From Tricholoma matsutake (lineage: Eukaryota > Basidiomycota > Agaricomycetes > Agaricales > Tricholomataceae): DNA of 64,000 nucleotides. Positions 1 through 11,976 of this stretch are shown in pieces. The notes beneath the pieces are model-generated. The model was given only the letters and a program-made list of their open reading frames with translations, was not told the origin of the DNA and ran no database searches. Each line of letters opens with the position of its first letter. The first letter of the stretch is position 1. The stretch spans positions 8,370,001 to 8,434,000 of the forward strand of contig AP026550.1 in the NCBI GenBank assembly GCA_026075535.2, written 5' to 3'. A program made the position numbers and the translations under genes.

Positions 1-1741
1 GTATTAAGCAGGTTTCACCAAATTCCTACATTTGGATCGGATACTATTCGGTGTTTCTCGAACAACGTATCTCAAATGAAACAACTTGCTGCAAGGGATT
101 TCAAGGACATACTCCAGGTAGCTAAGTCCAACTACTCATCCCTAGCATTGACTCATTTATGATTTGCAATGCTAGAACATGATACCTGCAGTGGAAGGCC
201 TGATTCCAGAACCTCATAATGGCAAGATCATGATACTGCTCTTCCGTCTGGCGGAGTGGCATGCCCTCGCAAAGCTTAGGCTGCATACTGAGTGTACACT
301 CAATTTCTTGTCTCAGTCCACAGTTACAATTGGGAGGGAGCTTCGTTCATTCGAAGAATGGACTCAGGTATTCAAAACTGTCGAATTACCAGGAGAAGCA
401 GATGCTCGAGATCGGCAGCGCAGGTGCAGGAAACCAGCACCCAATGCAGTGTCAAACCTTGCAAACTCACCCCCCATGCCAGGATCAGAACCTCAGCTAC
501 AGTAGACTAGCACCCCTGCACAGCAAAAGACAAAGCCAAAGGCAAAACCATTGAGTGATGCTAATTCACCCCCTACGCTGGAGTTGGAAGCTGATTTACA
601 ACAAGCTAACAAGTCCCCCGCACAGTTGAAAACTAAGCCAAAGAAGAAGCTGTTCAATTTATTCACTTACAAGCTACATGCACTTGGAGATTATGTGTCT
701 ACGATATGTTTGTTTGGCACAACAGACTCGTATTCCACCCAAATTGTGAGTCCAGGCTTATCTGCACCTCTTGACACAGCCTTCAACTTCCTTGCAGGGT
801 GAACTTGCACACTGCCTAGTGAAGCGCTTCTATCACCGCACAAACAAAAAAGATGCAATACAACAAATTGCGAAACATGAACGACATCATACTCAGCTAT
901 GTCATGCCAAGGAAGCAGCCACTTCACCCCACAGAAGACATGCGCACCATGTAACCTTCTCTGAGAATGACTGGCTTCCATTCACTGGGGTTGATCTGCA
1001 CCACCACATCAGTGATTCCAAGAATTTCCCCCACCACCTGCAGAGCTTCGTTCATCAGCCTCCCAATGACCCTGCTAAAAAGGCATTCTTTCTTTTAAAG
1101 TTGTGCACTCACATTCTCACATCATGATCATGCAGAACTTCATCCCAAGGCTCATGGATCACCTTTTATCTCGTCTTCTCGGCCGTGAGTTTGATGGTGA
1201 CGAGTTTCAGTACACTAGTGAAGACCGCTGCACAATCTGGATAATCGGGGATCAAATTTACTCTGGAAAGGTTCTATGCATCAACTACACCAGCTATGAC
1301 GTCCACTGTGATCAGGACTCAATGAACCCCCACATGCACTGCGATGTTATGGTTCTTTCGACAGAAACAGGTCCAGGTGCTCACCTGTATTGGTATGCTC
1401 ATGTTCTCGGCATATTCCATGCAAAGGTAATCCACACTGGGCCGGAAGCTCAGAATCATTCCATTCAGCACATGGAGTTTCTTTGGGTTCGGTGGTTTGG
1501 CATGGAACCAGGCTATCATTGGGGTTTCAAAACTGCAAGATTGCCAAAGATTGGATCCATACCTGATACTGACGAAGGCGCTTTTGGATTCCTAGATCCC
1601 TCTCTTGTTATCAGAGGCTGCCACCTTGTACCCTGCTTCGCTGATGGCCGCACATCAGGCCTATTACATACCTCAACCCTCACTGCTGCACGTTGCCCAG
1701 ATGAATCAGAAGATTGGGCAAACTATTATGTAATGATGTAG
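1..1741 (+). CDS. Plavaka transposase, C-terminal half (5' partial)
   Basis: This encodes the C-terminal half of a Plavaka transposase, the enzyme expected to cut and paste the element. Frame 1 from base 1 gives a block with PTFGSDTIRCFSNN and QLAARDFKDILQ. After a short intron near 118-190 comes GLIPEPHNGKIM and LAKLRLHTECTL. A block at 551-800 contains KLHALGDYVSTI, and 1103-1741 reads without a stop, with a FLWVRWF motif and a YYV end that continues into the next exon. Several short introns are needed to join the blocks and I placed them only roughly. Every block that I can align with copy B is open here, so copy A is better preserved. The N-terminal half is outside the window. The family call comes from recalled family motifs, not from a search. 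Confidence 0.65.
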
Positions 1742-2193
1742 GTTGCTACTTGTTACTGTATGCACTGCAAGTGTTAGGAAACAGCCCCATTACCTAATAA
1801 AATTTCATTCTCATTTTATTATGTCGAATTACACTACATTACACCAAATGACGCTACACTTTGATAGCGTGAGAATATTATTTCACATGCATCACTATGT
1901 ACACACCTGTACGCGCGTGTCAGTAACAACAATGTACAATATATGTAACATAGTATATAAACCCTAAATATATGCCTAGGGGACCCCAGTTGTGTTCTCT
2001 TAGGTATTCCACCTATGTTTTCAGTGTGAAAGGCCTATCTCAACAAACTCACCTATTAATAACCCCTCGCATCAAAACCATCAATTCCCCATCATGCGCA
2101 CGGATCCCGCCCCCTTCTTGTAGAGAGAACCCGCATGGTCTTAGCTAGCAGATAGTGGGTGTCGCCCTAACAGCAAGAAATAACATCAGCCAG
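1742..2193 (+). other. Long intron or insertion inside Plavaka copy A
   Basis: The transposase frame ends in EDWANYYVMM at 1741 and its continuation FVDRDMFMRY starts just after a CAG at about 2190-2194. About 450 bases therefore separate two blocks that are separated by only about 60-90 bases in copy B. The insert is AT-rich, has a TATA-like run near 1958 and no open frame of note. It is either an unusually long intron or a small insertion inside a normal one. I saw no clear inverted ends. Confidence 0.45.
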
Positions 2194-2575
2194 CTTTGTT
2201 GACAGGGACATGTTTATGCGATATGCTGGTGGCAGAGTTGGCCACGCAGCAGCCACCGAAATCCAAACCAGTAATGACAATGATGCGATGGAAGTTGACG
2301 ATGACACTTTCATGGTGGATGCTGATCAAGTGAGAAATGACCCTGAGCTCGAGGATAGTCAGCTGCTGGATGAGCTACGACGTGTCGTTGAGGGGGAAAT
2401 GGCTGGTGATCGGGAGGTTGAAGATCTCATGGATGATGATAATGGTGAGGCAGATGATGTCAGTGGGGAAGATGATGGGAATACTACATCCGAGGCTGAC
2501 AGCGAAGAGGAAGATTTCGGTCTGGATGATGGAGAGGATGAACTTGACTACGATACCCGATATGGAGCACTTTAG
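2194..2575 (+). CDS. Plavaka transposase last exon, acidic tail
   Basis: The reading frame starts with FVDRDMFMRYAGG and runs into a strongly acidic, low-complexity tail rich in Asp and Glu (DDDNGEADD, SEEEDFGLDDGEDELDYD), ending in TAG at 2573-2575. The same order, FVDRDM... followed by an acidic tail, is seen at the end of copy B (30590-30982), which supports this being the last exon of the same protein. The acidic tail length differs between the two copies. Its role is unknown. Confidence 0.6.
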
Positions 2576-2599
2576 CCTGCAAGTGAATCATGTATTGGT

Positions 2600-3019
2600 G
2601 TGTAGTTAGTGGTCCTACTAGGTGTTATGATGCTACTCTGTACATTCAGAAGGGGCCTATCGTCTCCGTTCTGCCACAGTGAATGTAGCCACTGGAACTA
2701 TTGAGACCTGGTATGGCAGTGGTGAAGATGAAATTGTGTCGAAATGCATTCCTATGGAGTCCGACCGCAGGCTGATTCCAACATGAAGCACATTCTTTTA
2801 TGTTGATTGATCGAATATGTTACGAGTCCGAGGTACGAGGACTCGTCTTTTTAACTCGACCAACCACCCAGCAAAAGTGATACGTTAAGTCTGACGGCTG
2901 CTCGGCAGGCTTCGGAGTTTCAAGTCTGTCTGAATGCAGGCTTAAATACAACAGAAGGGATAAAAGATAAAGGCAAGAAATTGAGATCCAGTGTTTCAGA
3001 TGAATGGCCAATACTACAT
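2600..3019. other. Intergenic stretch, possible small coding relic
   Basis: No gene is recognised. Bases 2641-2790 read openly in one frame with a non-random look (RLRSATVNVATGTIE, then WYGSGEDEIVSK), which could be a relic of an unknown exon. I cannot assign it. Confidence 0.3.
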
Positions 3020-3395
3020 GGATATTAGAGATCACGAAGAATTATTTGATACAGACTACAACCCTGACCGAAAAGCTAAGGAAAGACAACTCCACTGGAG
3101 TATGAAAAGGAGTGAATGGTGCACTGTATATACACTGACTACAGGGAACCTTTGTGCCACATCACTGAGAGGCAAGTAACAAAACATGGGGTACTTCATA
3201 GATGCTGAAAATCACGAAGAATGATTTGATGCAGACTACAACCCTGACCGCGCATATGCAGCTGTCTAGCTAACGATAGGAAAAGGACAACTTGACTGTA
3301 GTGTAAAAAGGAATGAACAGCGCACTGTACATACGCTGACTACAGGGAACCTTCGATACATCACCCCGAAAGGCAAGTAACAAAACACGGGTACT
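3020..3395. repeat. Degenerate tandem duplication, two units of about 180 bp
   Basis: A unit beginning near 3029 with the string ATCACGAAGAATTATTTGAT recurs at about 3209 with a few changes. Both units continue with GACTACAACCCTGACCG and later share GCACTGTA, CTGACTACAGGGAACCTT and GGCAAGTAACAAAACA. The second unit is slightly longer because of an insertion after CCTGACCG. It lies just upstream of the HD-domain gene, so it sits in that gene's promoter region. Confidence 0.75.
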
Positions 3396-3519
3396 TGTCC
3401 CACATATCTTGTTGTCGATCTAAATGTAATTGGGATTACAAGCTATTACAGAACATCTCTCGGTGGATACATATGTACAAATAGGGCAGGAGCATCGCAC
3501 ACTCTGTTGGTTTCACTGA

Positions 3520-4751
3520 TGTGACGAGATCGCATCTGAATTTCGCTTGCCACAAAGCCCAAAACGCGTCTTTCCTCTGCTCTACAGATCTACCGGTGAT
3601 GCGTCAGTGGATCGGCTTGCTTTTGTACACATACTACAACGGCTTAAAGTAAGAACCCAATAATATTCAGGTTTTACCTTATGATCTCAATGTCATTTTT
3701 ATCCAAAGACACAAAAACGGACTGGATGGGTCAATCATAACGTGGGCTGTATTCATATTCTGCTTCCCGGAGATTGCTGATGTGCACCAGATACCTGACC
3801 CTGAGAGGTAAACTCTGTGTACGGTTTTGCTTCAAGTCACTGACGCAGACGCCTCTGGATACCAGCATATCAGATCACATGTATAGAATGGCAATGCTCG
3901 CAATGTGTTCCTCCGATCCCGAACTTGATATCTCCAAGTACGTACAGTGTGTCTCTTGTCATAGGTGGCGAAGTTGACTACATGTACATAATTACAAAAG
4001 ATGCGTCATGATGTGTATAGTTCACGATCTTGCGGAAGCACATGGTACGTTCCAATTTATATTACGCACCATACGAATCCAGAACCGTGCCATAGTCGGC
4101 GATATTGCTCCCAGCGAAGGAATTTCGAAAGCCGAAAAGACCAGACGTGAATCTGTATGACAGGATGTTTATCCAATTCTGCCTCGTGTTGAAGTCAATT
4201 ATTTTCAGGAAGCTATGCGCAGTTTCGTCTACGACATGTTGCACGCGACTCCAGCTGCACTTCGTATAGAGGCGTTATGGAAGGTACAATGTTTTGTCTA
4301 TCTTCCCGCACAACTATTCTTATCTCTATCTAGGAGTATGAAGAAGGACATACCCCGGAAGCTAGATTTGTGAAAGGTGCATGGCGTGTTGTATCTTTAC
4401 AGGGCAAACTATCTATATTTACTCTTTCAAGATCTTGATCGGTTTGAGATGGCTGCACAAGGTAGAGAGGCCGTCATAGATATTTTGGTAGCTTTCTACT
4501 TAGACCGAATCGTTTCTTCCATTTTAGCTTTGGAGTACGAGACGAAACATAATGCTCGAACCTTACAGCCTTTCTTCGACAGCAGCTTGGCCATAATTCG
4601 ACATCCAGAGATAAAATGCTGGGGTGCAGATTTATCTGTGGAACGAGATCGCTTACACGCCAAGCCAGATGAACACTCCCTCTCAACAATCGGACATACA
4701 ATATATTCAGGGAAAATGTGCGCGTCATCTTTTCCACCAAAACAAGCATGA
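3520..4751 (+). CDS. HD-domain 5'-deoxynucleotidase, HDDC2/YfbR type (5' end unresolved)
   Basis: This is a small metal-dependent HD-domain phosphohydrolase of the HDDC2/YfbR type, a family known to dephosphorylate deoxynucleoside monophosphates. Exons I can place: 3520-3648, 3709-3741, 3791-3807, 3866-3937, 4001-4044, 4096-4154, 4209-4283, 4334-4376, 4432-4461, 4528-4751. All phases close. In order the protein shows RLAFVHILQRLK, TQKRTGWVNHN, the first metal His in ISDHMYRMA, the HD pair in IVHDLAEAH, VGDIAPSEGISKAEKTRRES, LWKEYEEGHTPEARFVKDLDRFEM, and a C-terminal HPEIKCW helix. The frame is open only from 3520, just after a TGA, and has no in-frame Met, so a first exon upstream is missing from this model. 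It is convergent with the APP1-like gene. No lesion is visible, so I take it as a working host gene. The intron density is very high for its size. Confidence 0.85.
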
Positions 4752-5072
4752 ATCCTGATTTCTATTTCAGTTAGATGATCAAGGTTGCTGCGTATCCGAT
4801 CTTCTCTCCGTGTCAAAAACCGTCAGCATAAAGAAAACATAAATTCAGCCTCATTATTTGGTATGATCTTGTAGAGCTAGACCGGTCCCACCAACTACGA
4901 ATTAAATTATGGAGATCAATGGAATCAAATGCCGAATGATCGGCCTTGTTCTTATCATATACATTGCGTGAAACTAAAGCATTGCACCTTGTGCTAATGT
5001 CACCCAGTAAAAGCCCAAAATATGAACGAAAAATAATACCGTAACAATTAACACTACAAAATACCAATACAC
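4752..5072. other. Intergenic region between convergent genes
   Basis: About 320 bases separate the stop of the HD-domain gene (+) from the stop of the APP1-like gene (-). It should hold both 3' untranslated regions and polyadenylation sites. I see no gene. Confidence 0.6.
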
Positions 5073-7490
5073 TCAACCCAGCCCCCCCGCCCCCTTCAAC
5101 ACCTCCTCAACCTCCACACACTCCCCCGGATCTCTAAACACCCTCAACAAAACATGTCCCGGCATCTGCGTCCTCGCCCTATACACCCGCATCTGTAGCC
5201 CACACCTTTTCCTCTCCGCATCGGACATACCACCCATCGTTGATATCCGTGAAGCCAAGCTGCTAGCTGAGGACCGTGAGAGGAGGGATGGAGCGCGTGG
5301 GGGTCCGGGGTGTGAGTGTGGAGGGTGGTGATAGGCGTATGTGGATGTGTATGGTGACATTGGTGGGATGGGTGATGGGCTTCTTGTTTTGGTTTTGGTT
5401 TTGGTTTTGATTTTGGTTTTGGTTTTGGGGTTGGATGGGGATGAGGGGTTGGGAGAGGATGTGTTGGCGAGTGTTGGGTCGGATTCGGGTTCGTCAGTGA
5501 GATGTGTAGGTGAAAAGTAGTAAATCGCGTTTATGTTCGTGCTCCCGAGGCTCCCTGAACTGGGAAACGGGAAGGTAGGTGGAGAAAGGAGTGCGGGTGC
5601 TTTGGAGGAGGAGGTGGTTGTAGTTGCAGTACTCCTTAATAGCATATCAGATAAGGTTTTTCTCAAGCGCGGGTTATCATCTGCGGTGCTGCCGCTGCCG
5701 CTCTTGGAGGAGAAAAGAGTCTGAGTATGAGAGCGAATCCCAGAGGCACCTACGGCTTTCCACCCCGTCGGGTCGTCGATTGGAGGGTAAGTGTTGTCTG
5801 CGTCGCGTATGAATACGGCTAGGATCTGTTGTGGGCGTTCACGGGCGAGACTATGTCATGGGCGTGATTGGTGAGTGAATTAGATTACTGTATATAGACA
5901 ACTTACTCGGCGTAGAGCTCGAGATCTTGTTCACCGGAATCCCCGATAAGGAAGAATTGTGAATCGGGAAAGGCGGTGAGAACGTCGACTACACCTGCGC
6001 GCTTGCGGGTTGCGGGGGCTGAGAGAATACCGTTGAAGAGGGAGCGGCCAGCGTAGGATTTGAGTCTGATGGAGCCTTGTTTGTTGGTTAGCAAGTATGG
6101 AATTTGATTGTGGAGCATGAGACGAACCTGGGGGTAATTGGGAGATGTGGAGAAATTCATTGATGATGGGGAGGATCTCGAATGGGCCGTTCGACTGTGG
6201 GTTGGCTGGTGGGTGAGTAATGATACATGTGCGAGGAAGGAAAGTAGCTTACGACGTAGTGGAACCGAACGCCTCTGCTCCACATAGTGGTGTACCACTC
6301 GCCCATGCCAGGAATGATAGTCTCGTGAAGGTCTTTGACGAACACGCTATTGAACACTGCACGCGCTCCCAGTAGGATATTGGATAGTTTTACAGTGTCG
6401 TCGATATCTGAAATGACGCGGATGGGGGAGTGTGTTAGTGAAATCTGGAGAATGGATGGAACGGTGGAGGGGTAACGCGGCGTCGGAGTGCGTGACGGTG
6501 ATGGTGATAGGGGAGGAAGTAACTCTGCACTGAGATGCAACTCGTGCTCTTCACGTGGATCACCGAATGCAATGTGTAATGCGCCGGGGTGTTGGCACAA
6601 AGAACTCCATTTCAACCGAAACAAGGCTTGGAAACTCCCATCCGCAGCTGTGACGACATCTTGTGAGTCGATTGGTGTATATGCTGGGTGATCTTGGTCT
6701 TTATCTGCTGTTGGATGATGTAGGGATGCGAAAAGACGGATACGCACAGTACGTGAAGGAAGAACGGAAGACCAGAAGGGCTGGAGCCGTCGTTCGAGAT
6801 TGTCATGTTGGCGGCGTAGAATGTCCGCTGCTGATTGTGAGTGAGAGTCAGGGAGTTTACGTTTGTAGATTTCTGGCTCGAGGATATCCGTAGAGGGAGT
6901 ACTGCCAGCTTTGGTACGCTGAAATTCACGTTCGATGAATTGGACATCATAGTTTTCTGGAATTTGTGCGAGAAGATCTTGAGTGGATTGACTAATGGAT
7001 GATGGTGGATCTGGTGCAATGACGTCTGCTGCTAGTTTGGGCAGTGAAGCAAACCCTGCTATTATCGTGAATAGTCTATAAGTAACGATTGGTATGCGCC
7101 ATACCTTTGGCTAGTCGGATAAAGGCACGTTGAGATCGACTGGCTTGTTCCGCTGGTCGGTGATTCGAAGCAAATCCAGATACAAACACGTCTATTCCAA
7201 ATGTTTCTAACATATATTCCTCTCAGTAAAAACGAGCAAAGCTAATTCCGCAGCTTACCTTTGCCATCGACATACCTCCTCGTCGCCCATCCAGGAAACA
7301 AAGTAATCCTCTCAGTCTCAGAAGCCTGGTAATCACTCTGTCCACGTCCAAGTTTGATTTTCTGCCCTGCCCATTCTTTCCAGCTCTGCGTCTGAGGATT
7401 GTTACGGCGTTGCATGTACCCCTTGACCGCTGAAAACCGTGAAGACGCAGAGTTTAGGTATTTCCATGACGATGACATGTCGTCCGACAT
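5073..7490 (-). CDS. APP1: APP1-like phosphatidate phosphatase
   Basis: The family (App1, DUF2183/LNS2-like HAD fold) dephosphorylates phosphatidic acid to diacylglycerol at actin patches and membranes in yeast. Model on the minus strand: 7490-7259, 7206-7105, 7058-6253, 6194-6128, 6075-5907, 5850-5073. It totals 2154 nt (717 aa) and all phases agree. The catalytic DxDDT motif is seen as VISDIDDTVKLSN near residue 330, followed by IPGMGEWY, then SNGPFEIL across an intron, KSYAGRSLFNG, FLIGDSGEQDLELYA and RERPQQILAVFIRDAD. Start chosen: the ATG at 7490 leads directly into SSWKYLNSASSRFSAVKGY, a plausible N-terminus, with an in-frame open exon. The C-terminus is low complexity, rich in Ser/Pro/Thr, with a Thr-Lys repeat at 5390-5430. 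No lesion is visible, so this is a likely functional host gene. Confidence 0.92.
5388..5432 (-). repeat. Hexanucleotide low-complexity tract in APP1-like CDS
   Basis: On the plus strand a TTTTGG-type hexamer is repeated about seven times with one or two changes. In the minus-strand gene it encodes alternating Thr and Lys. Such a coding microsatellite is expected to vary in length between strains. Confidence 0.8.
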
Positions 7491-7748
7491 AGAGGATATT
7501 CATATAGTTTAGGTATATTGCTGTTTATCGCGACGCTGCGAGAGCCTCGATCGTGGTAAGTAACTTAATGGAAAGAATGCACTTACATAATCCATTATGC
7601 ACATGGAAACGCGGCCTAAGCTTGCCTTTGCCCTTCGACGACATACAGGGAGCCTTTGAAATACGGTGTAGACAACCTGCAGCTTTCAGTCCTGTGCCAA
7701 AATAGATCTATCGCGTTCTCGTATAAATATTCTGCGAAACTAGCGGCA
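7491..7748. other. Upstream region of the APP1-like gene
   Basis: This stretch lies between the APP1-like start codon and the left target duplication of the hAT element. It should contain the gene's 5' region. No TATA box is evident and no other gene is seen. Confidence 0.5.
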
Positions 7749-7756
7749 ACGAAACG
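7749..7756. repeat. Left 8-bp target site duplication (ACGAAACG) of hAT element 1
   Basis: ACGAAACG directly abuts the left terminus and is repeated without change at 12202-12209. An 8-bp duplication is the hallmark of hAT insertion. Confidence 0.95.
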
Positions 7757-7975
7757 TAGGGCTGCACACCGTGACCGTATAGTACGGCATAGACGGTCCC
7801 GTAGTACGGTAGCCGTTCCCGTGCCGTTGAGGCTCAGCTTGACTAGCCAGACGGACGGTAGACGGGAGGGTCAACACCCGTCCAATGCCGTTGAACTACG
7901 GCCGTCAACGGGATTAGACGGCATTGACGGGAATATCCAAACAAACTTTATTTGTTTCGTATCAACACGCCACAG
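7757..7975. repeat. hAT 1 left terminus with subterminal ACGG/CCGT words
   Basis: The terminus starts TAGGGCTGCACACCGT. After it come many copies of ACGG or CCGT in both orientations up to about 7945, mirrored at 12040-12201. This matches the usual hAT arrangement of short subterminal motifs recognised by the transposase. Confidence 0.75.
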
Positions 7976-8349
7976 ATCTTGAACGACTAGTACACAACTC
8001 GCACCATTGCCGTTGAACACCGTGCAAAGCACATACTGGCCATACTTATCAGCATTTTACTTGGATTTGAAATATATCTTGTTGTTTCACATTTCCTTAT
8101 TCATGTCTCTTTCATTTTTCAAGCCCTGATTTTATTCAGTGATAATGTGAAGCCTGTCAGACAGCACTCATGCTAGGCGTGCCATCGACGACTCAAGGTA
8201 TGCGGAGTACATTTTGATCGCATTTCCAGGCAATGCCAATTGTCATCGTCGATATCGAAGACGCGAGACCAACACAGGGGCCGCCACATCAGTGTAATTG
8301 AAAAAAAAAAATCAGGACAGGCTCACAGTGTCACCGAGGGGAAAAAATC

Positions 8350-11300
8350 ATGGTGAGGTCGAGACAAGATAAAATGCTCATGGAACTAACTAGAACCCCA
8401 CAACTGTCGCTCGGTATGGCAGATCAGCCTGCTCTAGGACTCGATGGCCAACTGTTTGATGCCTCGAAAATCATATGGTATAATGATCCAGATGATGATC
8501 ATCCCATTCAACCAGCACAACATGGTATTATCTTTAATTCATTAGTCATACTATCTCAGAGATTTATTTATCATGCAGGTCACTCCACTCGAAGTTCAGC
8601 GCAGGTCACTACAGGTAGTGTGCGACTGGCTGCAGCTATTGCTGCAGAGAAACTTGATGAATTTGGTAATCTTCTTCAACCACATCGACGCGCTAATGCT
8701 GGACAACCCTGCACCTCCCGGGCTGCTCCTAAGCGCAAGCGAACAATTACAGACGATTCTGGTACTGATGCAGATGATGACAACTTCACCGCCTCTTCCA
8801 CTGACAATGCATCAGACAATGATGGTGACACCGACATCATGGATATTAGTAATGAAGAGGTATCAAGCTCTGAACCTATACTACAAGTACGGCTCACAGA
8901 TGTTAACACTTTGCAGATAGCTGATATGCTTCCCTCGAAGACTATACCAGAGGTCAACCGTGACAATGGGAAGAAACCGACTCGTGCACTGAAGCCAAAA
9001 GTCAAAGTGATGGCCGCTGCTCCACCGAAGAAAAAGGCAAGAGCACGTTCTGTTGAGGTTGAGGAGATCGAGGATAAGGATAGCGCACGCAACGTTGCTG
9101 CGAGGAATAATGGCATCTCTCCAGCAAGCTCATTTGAGATCCTGGGTACAAAAGGGGTGAGTCAAGTACCATTACATCTTGGATATTTTTACTCGATCAT
9201 GATTTTCGGAAGAAGACTGGCCAAAACTTGAAGAAGAGCCCAATTTATCACTTCTATGAAATAGTCACCAATGGGCCAGACAGTACTCCAGGTGATGACG
9301 GGGATGTTCACTACCGTTGCCTACATGGTGCTCACAAGGTCTGCACGATCAAAAGGTCAATGCGAAGCAATTTAAACGGTGTGTTACCCTTTTTTTTACT
9401 CGACACTTGGTTCGCTTAATACTCTTCTCAGTTCTTGTGAACAATCTCCATGTCTGCGTCAAGCCGATGTATCAACTTTACTGTATGCTTAAGGATCATG
9501 AGGAGCCTCCGACACCTGATGAGATCGCCATTGCCTCGGGGAAAAAGCAGCTAGATGGACACACCGAAGTTGAATACTTGAAGAAACTTGAAAAAGCATC
9601 TGAAAATATAAAGAAGGCCTTTGAAGATCAACAAGCATGGGCGGCTGTAAGTGACTATATCTTCTTGACCGACATGTAAGTACATCTCATTGATTAATTG
9701 ACAGGGGCCGTGGGACCAAGAAAAGTTTGAACAACATCTTGCTGAGTGGATTGTCGCATGCGACCAACCTTTTGACGAGGTTGAAAAACCTGAGTTTGTC
9801 GCGATGATGAACTTCACACATCACACTGGCAGTCCATTGAAGATTCCACGACGCAACGCGATCAAGCAACGTGTGATGAAAATGGGCAAGGAAACAATTG
9901 AAGGTGTTTGTGAAATGTTCTCAGTATAGTTATTTCATGAATCACGATCATCTCACTATCTCATCTAACTAATCATGAGCACAGAAGCTTGAAGGAAAAG
10001 TCAGCCTATCCCTTGATGCATGGACATCAAGCAACCAGTATGCTTTCTTAGCCATAGTTGCACACTATGTTACCAATGACGGGCAACTCGGTTTGTTCTT
10101 CACTCAAATATAGTTGTATAAAGTTCATGTTTCTTTTGCAGAGGAGCTTCTCATTGATTTTTGAGAACTCATTGGGCCACATTCGGGGGAGAATATGGCA
10201 GAGGCAGTCTGGGCAACAATGGAGTTATATGGCCTCATCGGGAAGGCAAGTTTTGTTTATTTGATCGACACAGGTGCTTGCTGATTTAATCATAGATAAT
10301 TGCTATTGTAATGGATAACGCCAGCAACAATAATACATTGATGACCTCACTCGAGCAGCGGTGTGAAGAACGGGGAATTACATTTTCAGCGCAAGATGCT
10401 CGCATGCGTTGCATGCCTCATACCGTTCATCTAGCAGCTATCAAGGTATTAAAATGACCATTCCTTGATGTAGAAATGTTATTGATTCATCAACTGTCCA
10501 GCTCCTCGAAGGAATCGGTGCAATATCAAATGCAGATGGCAAGAAGGCTGCGGCTCGTGGTAGCAACTATCAAGACAATGTCACGATCCCTCTCGCTCGT
10601 GAATATGATGATAATGCTACAGCTGACGACGAGCCAGATGGGGATGGCGTAGAAGTAACAGAGCTAGATGTTGGTGCTGAAGTTGTTGACGGTGTGCTCT
10701 CAGGAATTGAAAAGGTAGATAATCTACAATTGCGTGTTCGTTTATTGATCAGATGAAATTTAAACAGCTTCAGAAGATTATTAAAGGTGTCCGTTCAAGC
10801 CCTCAACGCCGCCAATCATGGGCTCGCGAAATTCTGTTTATCCAAGGAAGTGGGAGTTCAGATGACTGTAGTGCCTCACTGATGCTGATTCTCGATGTGA
10901 GAACCCGGTGGGCTTCAACCCATCAAATGCTCCGTGCATCCGGCATCACATTCCTTTGTACATCTACAGCTAATGAAGTCATGTAGGACGAGCGCTCGAC
11001 TATCGTGATACAATTGACTCCTTTGTTTCAAGAAACAAGAATCTGCATGCTTTCGAACTTAGTAATGCTGACTGGGAGTCCATCAAGTTGGTGACGTCGT
11101 GGCTGAAATCCTTCCGAGCTGCAACAACAGAGATGTCTGGTACAAAAACACCAATGCTTTCAACAACACATGCAATATTTCGAGGACTACAAGACGACAT
11201 CAAAATGATTCTTCGCAATCTTCCAGATTCAGCGCAAATATCAAACGGGGACTCACAGATGCTCACCGCAAGCTCAGTGATTACTACTACCAGTATGATG

Positions 11301-11976
11301 CATCTCCCTTCTACACATGGGCTGCATGTATGTATTAATTGTCCACATGATCATTCATAGGCTTACTGATTGAATGCTCATTGATAACAGTGCTCGATCC
11401 TCGGATATCATATGAGGGCATGAAGATAGATTATGCTAATGACCCAATCCTTTCTGAGCACCTCGAACAATCAAAATCAAACCTATTTGACTACTTCCAT
11501 GACAATTATGCACATGTAGTTGCTTCTACACCACCATCAGCTCCTTCTCCACCTGTTCAAACCCAACCTACTGCAGGTTCCCCTCAGAAATCCTTCACAG
11601 CTCGATACCGCAGAAAAGAGAAGCCCTCTGTCAATGAACTCGAAGAATATTTCAAACTTCCTGCTGAAGATTTCGACGTGTGTAATCCAATTCACTGGTG
11701 GATGGGTCGACGAGCTCAGTTCCCAAACCTATTTCGCCTTGCTTGTGACATTTTATGTATTCCTGGTGAGTCATTCCAGCACATTCACAGATTTTTAATA
11801 AATCACCTTCACATCTAGGTTCAGCTGTTGCTGTCGAGCGAGTCTTCTCGGGTGGTCGGGACACCATTTCTCTCCGCCGTGCAAGCCTCAAAGCCGATAC
11901 GATCCGGATTCTAATGCTTGTTAAGAAGCGGTTACATCTAGCTCGCGCAAAGGCGAATGCAGCCCTACATCGTTGA
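8350..11976 (+). pseudogene. hAT transposase with one internal stop
   Basis: The transposase would excise and insert the element. Visible in order: a variable acidic and basic N-terminus (8350-9160) with KRKR and PKKKARAR, which look like nuclear localisation signals; a zinc-finger-like block with SPIYHFYE and VHYRCLHGAHK; SLSLDAWTSSNQYAFLAIVAHY, which holds the first catalytic Asp; IAIVMDNASNN with the second Asp; CMPHTVHLAA; RTRWASTHQMLR; LLDPRISYEGM; WWMGRRAQFPNLFRLACDILCIPGSAVAVERVFSGGRD, the C-terminal hAT dimerisation block with the catalytic Glu, here given in pieces: IPGSAVAVERVFSGG. At least seven short introns are needed. The only lesion I found is a TGA at 10162-10164 in IDF*ELIG, where Arg is expected, so a single C-to-T change could have disabled it. 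The start codon is chosen as the first ATG in the open frame. Confidence 0.85.

Larger units (their letters stand above)
1..2575 (+). mobile_element. Plavaka-type DNA transposon copy A, 3' part
   Basis: The left part of the window is the downstream portion of a Plavaka-family DNA transposon, cut by the window edge. It shows the same order of conserved blocks as the longer copy at 26.9-31 kb: a PTFGSDTIRCFS-like block, the GLIPEPHN block, a block with FLWVRWFGME, and an FVDRDMFMRY block leading to an acidic tail. No terminal inverted repeat could be recognised on the right, so the right border is set at the end of the coding part. Confidence 0.75.

Noticed and set aside
8676..9116. Minus-strand frame of 146 codons inside the hAT transposase
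   Set aside because: It is the mirror of the transposase's acidic and basic N-terminus and has no motif.
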